Positions 41,661 to 50,651 of a stretch of DNA of 64,000 bases are shown here, one piece after another; position 1 is the stretch's first letter, and each line of letters opens with the position of its first letter. The DNA lies in assembly GCF_047425865.1 (NCBI RefSeq), contig NZ_CP179735.1. One strand, given 5' to 3'. This stretch comes from Macrococcoides equi. Its GTDB lineage: Bacteria; Bacillota; Bacilli; Staphylococcales; Staphylococcaceae. The notes beneath the pieces are model-generated. The model was not told the DNA's origin, ran no database searches, and saw only the letters and a list, made by a program, of their open reading frames with translations. Made by a program: the position numbers and the translations under genes.

Positions 41661-42635
41661 ATGCAACGTATAGAAAGTATTATTATTGGAGCAGGACCCT
41701 GCGGGTTATCTGCAAGTATTGAACAGAAAAAAGCAGGTATTGAAAATATTATTATCGAGAAAGGTAATGTCGTTGAGGCAATCTATAATTATCCGACACA
41801 TCAGACTTTTTTTTCTACCAGTGAAAAATTAGGTATCGGTGATGTACCTTTTATTGTTGAAGAACATAAACCTAGACGTAATCAAGCGCTTGTTTATTAT
41901 CGTGAAGTCGTTAAACACCACGGTCTGACAATACATTCAAATGAAGAAGTGATCGCCGTGAAAAAAATAGAGAATCACTTTATTGTAAGCACGAATAAAC
42001 AAAATTATGAATGTGAATATGTAACAGTCGCAACAGGATATTATGGACAACCAAATATTCTTGATGTTCCAGGTGCAGAACTTTCGAAAGTACATCATTA
42101 TTTTAAAGAAGCACATCCTTATTTCGATAAGGACGTATTAATTATTGGTGGAAAGAACTCTGCGATTGATGCAGCACTGGAACTTGAGAAAGCGGGGGCA
42201 CGCGTAACAGCTGTATATCGTGGTAGTACATATTCTAAAAGTGTGAAACCATGGATATTACCCTTGTATGAGTCATTGGTGAATCATGAAAAGATAAAAT
42301 TACATTTTAGTAGTGAAGTCGTAAAAATAGAAGAAAATACTGTGACCATAAAAACACCTCTTGGATTAGAGACAATCAGTAATGATACTGTTTTTGCGAT
42401 GATAGGTTATCATCCGGACTACGAATTTTTAGAAGCGATGGGTATTAAGCTGGTGACTAATGAATACGGAACAGCCCCGTATTATAATCGCGAAACGATG
42501 GAGACCAATGTGAAAAATTTATATATAGCAGGTGTCATCGCGGCGGGTAATGATGCAAATACCATTTTTATAGAAAATGGTAAGTTTCATGGCGGGATGA
42601 TAGCTCAGGATATCATAAATAAAAAACAGGGCTAA
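41661..42635 (+). CDS. ypdA: Bacillithiol disulfide reductase YpdA (Bdr)
   Basis: 324 residues. The FAD site is IIIGAGPCGLSASIEQKKAG and the NADPH site VLIIGGKNSAIDAALELEKA (about 162). The cysteine in GAGPCG is the active-site residue proposed for YpdA. The protein lacks the CxxC of thioredoxin reductases, as expected. GGAAGGTG supports ATG 41661. It reduces BSSB or bacillithiolated bacilliredoxin, linking to brxB at 11.9 kb and bshA at 63.2 kb. Neighbours ebpS and ansA match the staphylococcal locus. Confidence 0.93.
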   Translation: MQRIESIIIGAGPCGLSASIEQKKAGIENIIIEKGNVVEAIYNYPTHQTFFSTSEKLGIGDVPFIVEEHKPRRNQALVYYREVVKHHGLTIHSNEEVIAVKKIENHFIVSTNKQNYECEYVTVATGYYGQPNILDVPGAELSKVHHYFKEAHPYFDKDVLIIGGKNSAIDAALELEKAGARVTAVYRGSTYSKSVKPWILPLYESLVNHEKIKLHFSSEVVKIEENTVTIKTPLGLETISNDTVFAMIGYHPDYEFLEAMGIKLVTNEYGTAPYYNRETMETNVKNLYIAGVIAAGNDANTIFIENGKFHGGMIAQDIINKKQG

Positions 42636-42644
42636 AAAATTGTC

Positions 42645-42680
42645 AAAAGTGCAGTCAACCGTTTGGTGACTGCACTTTTT
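42645..42680. terminator. Bidirectional terminator between ypdA and ansA
   Basis: AAAAGTGCAGTCA (42645-42657) and TGACTGCACTTTT (42667-42679) form a perfect 13-bp stem between two convergent genes. Confidence 0.92.
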
Positions 42681-43642
42681 TATTTACTGAAATATGTGTT
42701 TAAGGCCTGGTGATCTAGATTGTTACTTAATGCGATAAGTAGTTTTAATCTGGCTTTTTGACCGTTTAAGCCATTTGAGAAGATGAGTCCCATTTCTTTA
42801 AGTTCATAGCCGCCACCTTCATAGTGATAAGTATTGCTGGCAATACCGTTAAAACATCGTGAAACAAGGACAACCGGAATGTTTGCATCTACAAGTTTTC
42901 TAACTCCGTTTAAACTAGAAGGAGGTAAATTCCCCTGACCTAGTGCCTCTATAACAAGACCGTCATAATTTTCTTCGACAAAGAATGCAAGGAGCGCTTC
43001 ATCTAAGTCACTATGTGTTTTAATAAGTCCAACTTTCTTTGTTTCATCCACTTTGACTAAAGGTGAATTCAGGATGGGTAGGTGATGGAAATAGACGTTG
43101 TTCTTCGTGACTATCCCCAAAGGACCATAATTCGGGCTTTGAAAAGTACTGGTGTTTGATGTGTGTGTCTTTGTAACATTGGTTGCACTATGTATCTCAT
43201 CATTAAATACAACCAGGACTCCCTTATTTTTACTTGCTTCATGGCAGGCAACTTTTATCGCTGAAATGTAGTTATATAGTCCATCAGCGCCTATTTCATT
43301 TGATGAACGCATTGCGCCTGTAAGAATGACTGGAATACTTACATTTAAAGTAAGATCAAGAAAATAGGCGGTTTCCTCCAATGTATCTGTCCCGTGAGTT
43401 ATCACAATACCATCATAATTTTCGCTATAAATTTCCTGAATGATTTGTTTACGCAATGCATTCATATGATGCAATGTGATATGAGGTGACGGTACTTGAA
43501 AGGGGTGTATTTCAGTAATATTAGCATAATTATCCAGCTGTACGTTTGACATTGGATTGACATCGTTTGTCGTCACAAAACCATCAGCATTTTCAGACAT
43601 ACTGATGGTTCCGCCGGTATGCATGACCAGAATATTTTTCAT
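42680..43642 (-). CDS. ansA: L-asparaginase (type I)
   Basis: 320 residues. The first catalytic Thr is in MHTGGTISM (about 11) and the second motif is THGTDTLEETAYFL (about 86), with the Asp and Lys partners in the same family pattern (GAMRSSNEIGADG). It hydrolyses asparagine to aspartate and ammonia. GGAGG before ATG 43642 decides the start over ATG 43663. No secretion signal, so cytosolic. Confidence 0.94.
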   Translation of the reverse strand: MKNILVMHTGGTISMSENADGFVTTNDVNPMSNVQLDNYANITEIHPFQVPSPHITLHHMNALRKQIIQEIYSENYDGIVITHGTDTLEETAYFLDLTLNVSIPVILTGAMRSSNEIGADGLYNYISAIKVACHEASKNKGVLVVFNDEIHSATNVTKTHTSNTSTFQSPNYGPLGIVTKNNVYFHHLPILNSPLVKVDETKKVGLIKTHSDLDEALLAFFVEENYDGLVIEALGQGNLPPSSLNGVRKLVDANIPVVLVSRCFNGIASNTYHYEGGGYELKEMGLIFSNGLNGQKARLKLLIALSNNLDHQALNTYFSK

Positions 43643-43717
43643 ATTAATCCTCCAAATATACATCGTAATACTACTATGATAAAATAATTAAGATTAAACG
43701 ACAAGGCAGGTAATAAA

Positions 43718-44371
43718 ATGAATAAAATTAATATTGCAGTAGATGGCCCGGCAGCGGCAGGTAAAAGTACAATTGCAAAACTTGTTGCAGCTGAACTCGG
43801 AATGGTATATGTAGATACTGGTGCAATGTATCGTGCCATTACTTTGGCACACTTAACGCAGCCTGATGCTGATTTTGAGACATTGGTACAAAATATCGAT
43901 TTAAAGATAATCAATGACAACGGTCAAAGAATATATTTAAACAATGAAGATGTATCAGAACGTATTCGCGAAAATGATATTACTCAAAATGTAAGTTTTG
44001 TAGCCAGTCAAAAAGCTGTACGAGAAAAGTTAGTTGCCCTACAACAAGCGATGACAGCAGCAAAAGGAGTTGTGATGGATGGTCGTGATATTGGTACACA
44101 TGTCATTCCGGATGCTGAACTTAAAATTTATATGATCGCCTCAGTTAAAGAAAGGGCAGAAAGAAGATTGTTGGATAACCAACAACGTGGAATTGAAGCA
44201 AATTTTGATGATTTGGTTAAAGATATTGAGCGACGCGATCAAATTGATATGACACGTGAAATTTCACCTTTAATGAAAGCCCAGGATGCGATTGAGATTG
44301 ATACAACAGGTATGACGATTAACGAAGTGAAGGAAGAAATTATACGTTTAGCAAATAATATTATTCGTTAG
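43718..44371 (+). CDS. cmk: Cytidylate kinase
   Basis: 217 residues. It transfers phosphate from ATP to CMP/dCMP. The P-loop is VDGPAAAGKSTIAKLVA (about 8), TGAMYRAIT is the CMP-binding segment and MDGRDIGTHVIPDAELKIYM (about 124) completes the active site. AAGGCAGG precedes the ATG. It is followed by rpsA, the usual pair. Confidence 0.97.
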   Translation: MNKINIAVDGPAAAGKSTIAKLVAAELGMVYVDTGAMYRAITLAHLTQPDADFETLVQNIDLKIINDNGQRIYLNNEDVSERIRENDITQNVSFVASQKAVREKLVALQQAMTAAKGVVMDGRDIGTHVIPDAELKIYMIASVKERAERRLLDNQQRGIEANFDDLVKDIERRDQIDMTREISPLMKAQDAIEIDTTGMTINEVKEEIIRLANNIIR

Positions 44372-44456
44372 ATAAGGTTAATTTCTTGACTTTATTGTCG
44401 ATTTATAAGAAGTTTATAATAAGCATTAAGATGTTAACTTTGAGGAGGACTATCAA

Positions 44457-45617
44457 ATGACAGAAGAATTTAACGAAAACATGATTTTAGAAATTAATGA
44501 AGGTGATAAAGTCAAAGGCACCGTTCAATCAATTGAAGAGAAACATGTTGTATTACAATTAGATGGTGCTAAATATGACGGTATTATTCCTATCAGCCAA
44601 TTATCAAGCTTACGTGTAGAAAACGCAGAAGATATTGTTAAAGTTGGTGATGAAATTGAAGCATATGTGACTAAAATTGAGGACAAAGAAGAGGATGGTC
44701 ACTATATTTTATCTAAACGTAAGTTAGATGAATCTGAATCATTTGATTCTTTACAACAAAAGTTTGAAAATGGTGAAACTTTAGAGGCTGAAGTTAAAGA
44801 AGCAGTTAAAGGTGGATTAGTTGTTGATGTAGGTTTACGTGGCTTTATCCCAGCTTCTTTAATCTCTACGAGCTATATAGAAGATTTCTCTGATTATGTA
44901 GGTAAAGTACTTACATTAAAAATAGAAGAACTTGATCAGGAAAAAAATCGTGTAATTCTAAATCACAAAGTGATTGAAGCTGAAGAAAATAAAGTTTTAA
45001 AGGCTAAACGTCTTGAAACATTAGAAGTTGGTTCAGTAGTTGAAGGTGAAGTACTGCGCATGACGAACTTCGGTGCTTTTGTGGATATCGGTGATGTTGA
45101 TGGATTAGTGCATATTTCTCAAATCACACACGATCATATCGATAAAGTAGAAGATGCATTATCAGTAGGAGATAAAGTGAAAGTAAAAATCTTAAGTGTT
45201 GATCCTGAATCTGAACGCGTATCACTTTCTATTAAAGCAGCTTTACCAGGCCCATTTGAAACAATTGATGAGAAGTTCAAAGTAGGAGATATCGTAGATG
45301 GTGAAGTAGTACGTCTAGCGAACTTTGGTGCGTTTGTAGAAATTGATAAAGGATTACAAGGTTTAGTGCATATTTCTCAAATCAGTCATGATCATATTGG
45401 CAATCCAAACGAAGTTTTAGAGCCTGGACAAAAGGTGAAAGTAAAAATCCTTGATATTAACAAAGATGAGAAACGTATTGGTTTATCGATTAAAGCAACA
45501 GAGGAGCAAACAGAAGATTTTGATACTTCTTATTTAAATACTCAACCTGCTACTGATGAAGATGCACCTACGTTAGGTGATGTATTCGGAGATAAATTCA
45601 AAGGATTAAATTTATAG
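44457..45617 (+). CDS. rpsA: S1-domain ribosomal protein homologue
   Basis: 386 residues with four S1 RNA-binding repeats: about 15-85, 100-170, 187-257 and 274-342; the third and fourth are near copies (VEGEVLRMTNFGAFVDIGDV and VDGEVVRLANFGAFVEIDKG). Low-GC Gram-positive S1 homologues have four repeats rather than the six of E. coli. GAGGAGG precedes ATG 44457. A strong terminator follows. Confidence 0.93.
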   Translation: MTEEFNENMILEINEGDKVKGTVQSIEEKHVVLQLDGAKYDGIIPISQLSSLRVENAEDIVKVGDEIEAYVTKIEDKEEDGHYILSKRKLDESESFDSLQQKFENGETLEAEVKEAVKGGLVVDVGLRGFIPASLISTSYIEDFSDYVGKVLTLKIEELDQEKNRVILNHKVIEAEENKVLKAKRLETLEVGSVVEGEVLRMTNFGAFVDIGDVDGLVHISQITHDHIDKVEDALSVGDKVKVKILSVDPESERVSLSIKAALPGPFETIDEKFKVGDIVDGEVVRLANFGAFVEIDKGLQGLVHISQISHDHIGNPNEVLEPGQKVKVKILDINKDEKRIGLSIKATEEQTEDFDTSYLNTQPATDEDAPTLGDVFGDKFKGLNL

Positions 45618-45628
45618 TAAATAACTGA

Positions 45629-45670
45629 TGTCGATAGTTCACAGTGCAGGTGAACTATCGACATTTTTTT
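45629..45670 (+). terminator. Terminator after rpsA
   Basis: TGTCGATAGTTCAC (45629-45642) and GTGAACTATCGACA (45650-45663) form a 14-bp perfect stem followed by T7. Confidence 0.93.
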
Positions 45671-45735
45671 AGAATTTGATTAAAGTACTTTCTGTGTTAA
45701 AATAGATAAGATATTATTTGAGAGGAAGAAATAAA

Positions 45736-47046
45736 TTGACTAAACCAACAATAGCGATTGTAGGACGTGCAAACGTCGGTAAATCGACAATTTTTAATAG
45801 AATTATAGGAGAGCGTGTTTCGATCGTAGAAGACACGCCAGGTATAACAAGAGACAGAATATATTCAAGTGGAGAATGGTTAACACATGAATTCAATATT
45901 ATTGATACAGGGGGTATTGAATTAGGTGATGAACCATTTCAGGAACAAATTCGTGCGCAAGCTGAGATTGCCATCGATGAAGCAGACGTTATAATTTTCA
46001 TGGTGAATGGCCGAGACGGTATTACCATTGAAGATGAATTCGTCGCTAAATTGTTATTTAAATCGAGTAAGCCGGTTGTCCTTGCAGTAAATAAAATCGA
46101 TAACCCGGAGATGCGCGCAGATATTTATGAGTTCTATTCACTAGGATTCGGTGAACCTTATCCAATTTCAGGATCACATGGTTTAGGAATCGGGGACTTG
46201 CTGGACGCTGCAAGTAAACATTTCCCTGAGCAACCGGAAGAGGAATATGATGACAACGTGATTAAGTTCTCTCTTATCGGTCGTCCAAATGTCGGTAAAT
46301 CAAGCTTAATTAATGCGATTTTAGGTGAAGAACGTGTCATCGTTTCACCAATTGCGGGCACTACACGTGACGCGATTGATACCGTATATACTTTCGAAGA
46401 TCAGGAATACGTAATGATAGATACAGCTGGAATGCGCAAAAAAGGGAAAGTATATGAAACAACAGAAAGATACTCAGTATTACGTGCTTTAAAAGCCATT
46501 GAACGCTCAAATGTTGTATTAGTTGTTCTTGATGCGGATACAGGAATAATAGAACAAGATAAAAAAATAGCGGGTTATGCACATGAAGCGGGAAAAGCTG
46601 TAGTAATTGTTGTGAATAAATGGGATACCGTTGAAAAAGACTCTAAAACAATGAAGAAATTTGAAGATAAAGTACGAGAAAACTTCCAATTTCTTGATTA
46701 CGCAAGAATCGCATTTGTGTCGGCATTAGAAGGAAAACGTCTAAAAACATTATTCCCATATATTAATGAAGCTGGGGAAAATCATCGTAAACGTGTACAA
46801 AGTAGTACTTTAAATGAAGTGATAACAGACGCAGTGGCAATGAATCCTACACCTACACATAATGGTAGCCGTTTAAATATATTCTATTCAACACAAGTGG
46901 CAATTGAACCACCTACATTCGTGGTCTTTGTAAATGATGTTGATATGATGCATTTCTCTTATAAACGATTCTTAGAGAATAGAATAAGAGCTGCATTTGG
47001 TTTTGAGGGCACACCAGTCCATATTATTGCCCGAAAACGAAACTAG
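45736..47046 (+). CDS. der: GTPase Der (EngA), ribosome assembly
   Basis: 436 residues, the staphylococcal Der length. Two tandem G domains: GRANVGKST, DTPG, DTGG and NKID in the first, GRPNVGKSS, DTAG and NKWD in the second, then a KH-like C-terminal domain. It acts in 50S maturation. The start is TTG 45736; AGAGGAAG lies upstream and the longer frame from 45718 would contain that SD. gpsA starts 11 nt after its stop. Confidence 0.96.
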   Translation: MTKPTIAIVGRANVGKSTIFNRIIGERVSIVEDTPGITRDRIYSSGEWLTHEFNIIDTGGIELGDEPFQEQIRAQAEIAIDEADVIIFMVNGRDGITIEDEFVAKLLFKSSKPVVLAVNKIDNPEMRADIYEFYSLGFGEPYPISGSHGLGIGDLLDAASKHFPEQPEEEYDDNVIKFSLIGRPNVGKSSLINAILGEERVIVSPIAGTTRDAIDTVYTFEDQEYVMIDTAGMRKKGKVYETTERYSVLRALKAIERSNVVLVVLDADTGIIEQDKKIAGYAHEAGKAVVIVVNKWDTVEKDSKTMKKFEDKVRENFQFLDYARIAFVSALEGKRLKTLFPYINEAGENHRKRVQSSTLNEVITDAVAMNPTPTHNGSRLNIFYSTQVAIEPPTFVVFVNDVDMMHFSYKRFLENRIRAAFGFEGTPVHIIARKRN

Positions 47047-47057
47047 GAGGGAAAACT

Positions 47058-48056
47058 ATGACAAATGTTTCAGTGCTAGGGACAGGAAGCTGGGGAACAG
47101 CTTTAGCCAATGTTCTTGCTGATAATGGTCATAATTGTTTAATGTGGGGGAAAACTGATGTAACTATAGAAGAAATCAATTTACATCAGACCAACATCAA
47201 ATATTTACCTGATATACAACTTAATCAAACATTAAAAGCCACCTTGAATTTAGAGGATGCCGTAAGACATGCTGAGGTATTGATCCTTGCAGTGCCGACT
47301 AAAGCAATCAGAGCTGTATCGCAGCAAATCAATAGCCATTGTGATACACCTAAAATAATTGTTCATGTTTCAAAAGGGATAGAGCCAAAATCCTTCAAAC
47401 GTATTTCCGAAATGATTGAAGAAGAGATAGAGGCTGTAAAACTTAAAGGTGTTGGTGTATTAAGTGGTCCTAGTCACGCAGAAGAAGTAGCTGTGAAACA
47501 ACCGACAACAGTAGCAGTCGCTTCCAGACATATGGAGATTGCACGATTAGCACAAGATTTATTTATGAATGAGTATTTTAGAGTCTACACAAATGATGAT
47601 TTAGTAGGTGTAGAAATCGGTGGTGCTCTAAAAAATATTATTGCACTCGCAGCAGGTATCACAGATGGATTAGGCTATGGCGATAATGCTAAAGCAGCAC
47701 TCATGACAAGGGGATTAGCTGAAATCACAAGATTAGGTACAAAAATGGGTGCAGATCCTATGACATTTTTAGGACTTGCAGGTATTGGTGATTTGATCGT
47801 AACCTGTACTTCAGTCCACTCACGTAACTGGAAATGCGGGAATATGCTTGGAAAAGGTGCTACGCTTGAGGAAGCACTGGCACAAATGGGTATGGTTGTA
47901 GAGGGTGTCAGAACGACTGAAGCTGCATACGAAATGTCTCGCGCGTTTGAAGTTGAGATGCCTATTACCACTGCACTTTATAAATTATTATTTGAAGGGC
48001 TAGATGTTAAAACAGGTGTCCTTGAGCTAATGAGTCGAGAAAAAAAGAATGAATAG
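47058..48056 (+). CDS. gpsA: Glycerol-3-phosphate dehydrogenase [NAD(P)+]
   Basis: 332 residues. It reduces dihydroxyacetone phosphate to glycerol-3-phosphate for phospholipids. The Rossmann motif is VLGTGSWGTALANVLADNGH; VLSGPSHAEEVA (about 136), the catalytic Lys in VEIGGALKNIIALAAGI (about 190) and GLAGIGDLIVTCTSVHSRN (about 235) follow. AGGAGGG precedes the ATG. Confidence 0.97.
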   Translation: MTNVSVLGTGSWGTALANVLADNGHNCLMWGKTDVTIEEINLHQTNIKYLPDIQLNQTLKATLNLEDAVRHAEVLILAVPTKAIRAVSQQINSHCDTPKIIVHVSKGIEPKSFKRISEMIEEEIEAVKLKGVGVLSGPSHAEEVAVKQPTTVAVASRHMEIARLAQDLFMNEYFRVYTNDDLVGVEIGGALKNIIALAAGITDGLGYGDNAKAALMTRGLAEITRLGTKMGADPMTFLGLAGIGDLIVTCTSVHSRNWKCGNMLGKGATLEEALAQMGMVVEGVRTTEAAYEMSRAFEVEMPITTALYKLLFEGLDVKTGVLELMSREKKNE

Positions 48057-48065
48057 AGGTTAATT

Positions 48066-48272
48066 ATGTTCAATATTTCTAAAATGGACTTAATGTGGGT
48101 ATCATTTTATTCGTTAGGTCTCATGTTACTTGCGATGATATTAATTTATGTAGCACGTTTTAAAGTCAGAAACAAAATCTTGAATATTATAGTTACAGGC
48201 TTAGCTTATATTGCACTCATACTCAGTGCTTTACTTATGTTTGTGGTGTTAGGTGGTTCAAGTCATGGATAA
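48066..48272 (+). CDS. DUF2768-type small membrane protein (YphE-like)
   Basis: 68 residues with two hydrophobic helices (about 8-27 and 36-62). It begins 9 nt after gpsA (SD AGAGGT) and overlaps the following lipoprotein gene by 8 nt. The order gpsA, two-helix protein, lipoprotein, hup is the same as gpsA-yphE-yphF in Bacillus, which supports the family call. Function unknown. Confidence 0.75.
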   Translation: MFNISKMDLMWVSFYSLGLMLLAMILIYVARFKVRNKILNIIVTGLAYIALILSALLMFVVLGGSSHG

Positions 48273-48978
48273 AAGAATTACATTGTTATTATTTACACTG
48301 TTATTTATCTTATCAGGTTGTATGTATCCAAAAGAAGAACGTGCAGAGAACCAGGTAGCTCCAGAAGATCAACTTAAGATGGTACAAACAGCTGTGAATA
48401 GTTACAGAAAAGATAGTGGTGGCCTGTTACCGATTAAAGAGAGAGATATGACATATGATATTTATGTTAAACATCCAATTGATTTTGATAAACTGAAGCC
48501 TAAATATCTCTCACAGCTGCCTGGCAGTTCATTTGAAATGGGTGGCTACTATCAGTATGTACTGATGAATGTAGAAAAAGATCCAACAGTGAAATTGATA
48601 GATCTCAGAACATCTGAAACTTTAAAAAATTTACGTATTCGTCTGGAAACAAAATCAGATACTTTAGCACTGGGAAAAAAGGTTGGACCTAATTTATATA
48701 AAATTGATTATAAAAAGTATGGATTAAAAAAATATCCAACGGTTAAAAGTCCATATAGTGATGAAAGTTTACCTATTTACATAAACGGGGGAAATGATTT
48801 TAAGATAGACTATACTTTAGATTTAGGGAAGGTAATTGCAGAGAAAAAACCTAAATTAAAACAAGGAACAGACATTCGATATTTATTGTATCAGGATTCC
48901 CCAGTATTACCAGCGTATTCAGTGCCATATACTATAAATGAGAAAAATGAGCCAATTTTCAGAACTGTACAGCAATAA
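48265..48978 (+). CDS. YphF-like lipoprotein
   Basis: 237 residues. The signal peptide ends in the lipobox ILSGC (Cys about 19), so the mature protein is a membrane-linked lipoprotein on the outer face. The rest is soluble with no catalytic motif I recognise. TAGGTGG (48250-48256) supports ATG 48265. Position between a DUF2768 gene and hup matches Bacillus yphF. Confidence 0.8.
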   Translation: MDKRITLLLFTLLFILSGCMYPKEERAENQVAPEDQLKMVQTAVNSYRKDSGGLLPIKERDMTYDIYVKHPIDFDKLKPKYLSQLPGSSFEMGGYYQYVLMNVEKDPTVKLIDLRTSETLKNLRIRLETKSDTLALGKKVGPNLYKIDYKKYGLKKYPTVKSPYSDESLPIYINGGNDFKIDYTLDLGKVIAEKKPKLKQGTDIRYLLYQDSPVLPAYSVPYTINEKNEPIFRTVQQ

Positions 48979-49097
48979 ATCAAAAAAATTAAACTGTTTT
49001 TTGAGTAAATCGTTGCAGTGACAACGTTTATTATGTTAAAGTCATTAAAGAATGATACTTTAGTATCATTTACATAACCTATGGGAGGTGAATTGAC

Positions 49098-49370
49098 ATG
49101 AATAAAACAGACTTAATCAATGCGGTTTCAGAAAGTGCAAACTTAACTAAAAAAGAAGCTGGTTTAGCTGTTGATGCTGTTTTTGAATCAATTCAAAAAT
49201 CATTATCAAAAGGTGAAAAAGTACAATTAATCGGTTTCGGTAATTTTGAAGTTCGTGAACGTGCGGCACGTAAAGGTCGTAACCCACAGACTGGTAAAGA
49301 AATCGACATTCCGGCAAGTAAAGTTCCAGCGTTCAAAGCTGGTAAAGCATTAAAAGACGCAGTTAAATAA
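49098..49370 (+). CDS. hup: DNA-binding protein HU
   Basis: 90 residues. It begins MNKTDLINAVSESANLTKKE, and the DNA-contacting arm contains GFGNFEVRERAARKGRNPQT and IDIPASKVPAFKAGKALKDA. HU coats and bends chromosomal DNA. GGGAGGTGA precedes ATG 49098. It has its own terminator. Confidence 0.97.
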   Translation: MNKTDLINAVSESANLTKKEAGLAVDAVFESIQKSLSKGEKVQLIGFGNFEVRERAARKGRNPQTGKEIDIPASKVPAFKAGKALKDAVK

Positions 49371-49378
49371 TTGTGTTT

Positions 49379-49405
49379 ATAAAAAGCCCTTTTAGGGCTT
49401 TTTAT
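49379..49405 (+). terminator. hup terminator
   Basis: AAAAAGCCC (49381-49389) and GGGCTTTTT pair around TTTTA. Confidence 0.92.
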
Positions 49406-49488
49406 TTTGACTTAAAAAGTTGTAACCTGTTTAATTTTTTAAATATTAAGTTATAATAAGTAGAGAATAATTAAATGGGGAAATTAAG

Positions 49489-49911
49489 ATGAAATTTTAT
49501 GATATTTTTATACATGATGTATCAAGATTGCAACAACGTTATCCTTATTTTGAAATGATAGAAGTTAATCATGAAATATTGAAAGCAATAGCTCAATTAG
49601 AGATTGATGACCAGACAAAATGTGCTATTCTTGCGATTGATACAAGTATGCGTATGCAGGATCTTATTAATGACAAAAATAAAGATAAGTTTGTATTATC
49701 TACGGACTTATTGAGTGCCTTATTTTATCATTACTTAGCTTCCCCATTCCATCAACATCATTTTAAAGTACTGACAAATAGTGTCGCAAAGCAAAATGAA
49801 TTAAAACAGGAATATGCATTAACAAAAGACGAAAAGCTTGTTCAACAGATTAATGATATATTTTTATTACCTTTTATGACCTCAAATTACATAAACGAAA
49901 GTGGTGCTTGA
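49489..49911 (+). CDS. hepS: Heptaprenyl diphosphate synthase component I-like
   Basis: 140 residues, rather short for this subunit. The call rests mainly on place: it heads hepS-menG-hepT-ndk-aroC, the gerC order of Bacillus and Staphylococcus. The segment LSTDLLSALFYHYLASPF is the recognisable family part. Component I has no catalytic Asp motifs and assists component II in making the menaquinone side chain. GGGGAAATTAAG precedes the ATG. Confidence 0.75.
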   Translation: MKFYDIFIHDVSRLQQRYPYFEMIEVNHEILKAIAQLEIDDQTKCAILAIDTSMRMQDLINDKNKDKFVLSTDLLSALFYHYLASPFHQHHFKVLTNSVAKQNELKQEYALTKDEKLVQQINDIFLLPFMTSNYINESGA

Positions 49912-49912
49912 A

Positions 49913-50632
49913 TTGCCGAATCAAATGACTAAAGAAGAAAAAACTGAAATGGTACATAATGTTTTTCAAAATGTTTCAACTAAATATGACAAATTGAATG
50001 ATATTATTAGTTTTAACCAGCATAAAGCATGGCGTAAATATACGATGAAACAAATGAAAGTAAAAAAAGGTAGTAAAGCGCTGGATGTCTGCTGTGGTAC
50101 AGGTGACTGGACGATACAAATGGCTAAAGCAGTAGGTACAGACGGAAATGTAACTGGCCTTGATTTCAGCGAAAATATGCTGGCTGTTGCTAAAACAAAA
50201 ATTAAAGACTTTAACAATATAGAATTAATTCATGGTAATGCAATGGATATGCCATTTGAAGATGATTCATTTGATTACGTAACTATCGGATTTGGTCTAC
50301 GTAATTTACCTGATTTTGAGCAGGGTCTCGCTGAAATATTCCGAGTGTTAAAGCCGGGAGGAATGATAGTAATACTAGAAACAAGTCATCCGACGCTTCC
50401 TGTGTTTAAACAAGGTTACATGCTTTACTTCAAATATATTATGCCGCTATTTGGTAAAGTATTTGCGAAATCAATGAAAGAATATAGCTGGTTACAACAA
50501 TCTGCCTTTGATTTTCCTGACAAGTATACGTTAGCAAAATTAATGGCAGGTGTTGGCTTTACTCATATTAATATTAAAGGCTTTACGGGTGGCGTTAGTG
50601 CGATGCACAAAGCAATAAAACCTATGAAATAA
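49913..50632 (+). CDS. menG: Demethylmenaquinone methyltransferase
   Basis: 239 residues. It performs the last methylation of menaquinone with SAM. SAM motif I is ALDVCCGTGDWTIQMAKA (about 56), with GLDFSENMLAVAK and GFGLRNLPDFEQGLAEIFRV (about 120) characteristic of UbiE/MenG. The start is probably TTG 49913 because AAGTGGTG at 49899-49906 fits it; ATG 49925 is too far from that SD. It starts 1 nt after hepS. Confidence 0.95.
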   Translation: MPNQMTKEEKTEMVHNVFQNVSTKYDKLNDIISFNQHKAWRKYTMKQMKVKKGSKALDVCCGTGDWTIQMAKAVGTDGNVTGLDFSENMLAVAKTKIKDFNNIELIHGNAMDMPFEDDSFDYVTIGFGLRNLPDFEQGLAEIFRVLKPGGMIVILETSHPTLPVFKQGYMLYFKYIMPLFGKVFAKSMKEYSWLQQSAFDFPDKYTLAKLMAGVGFTHINIKGFTGGVSAMHKAIKPMK

Positions 50633-50651
50633 ATAAGATTGGATGATTGCA

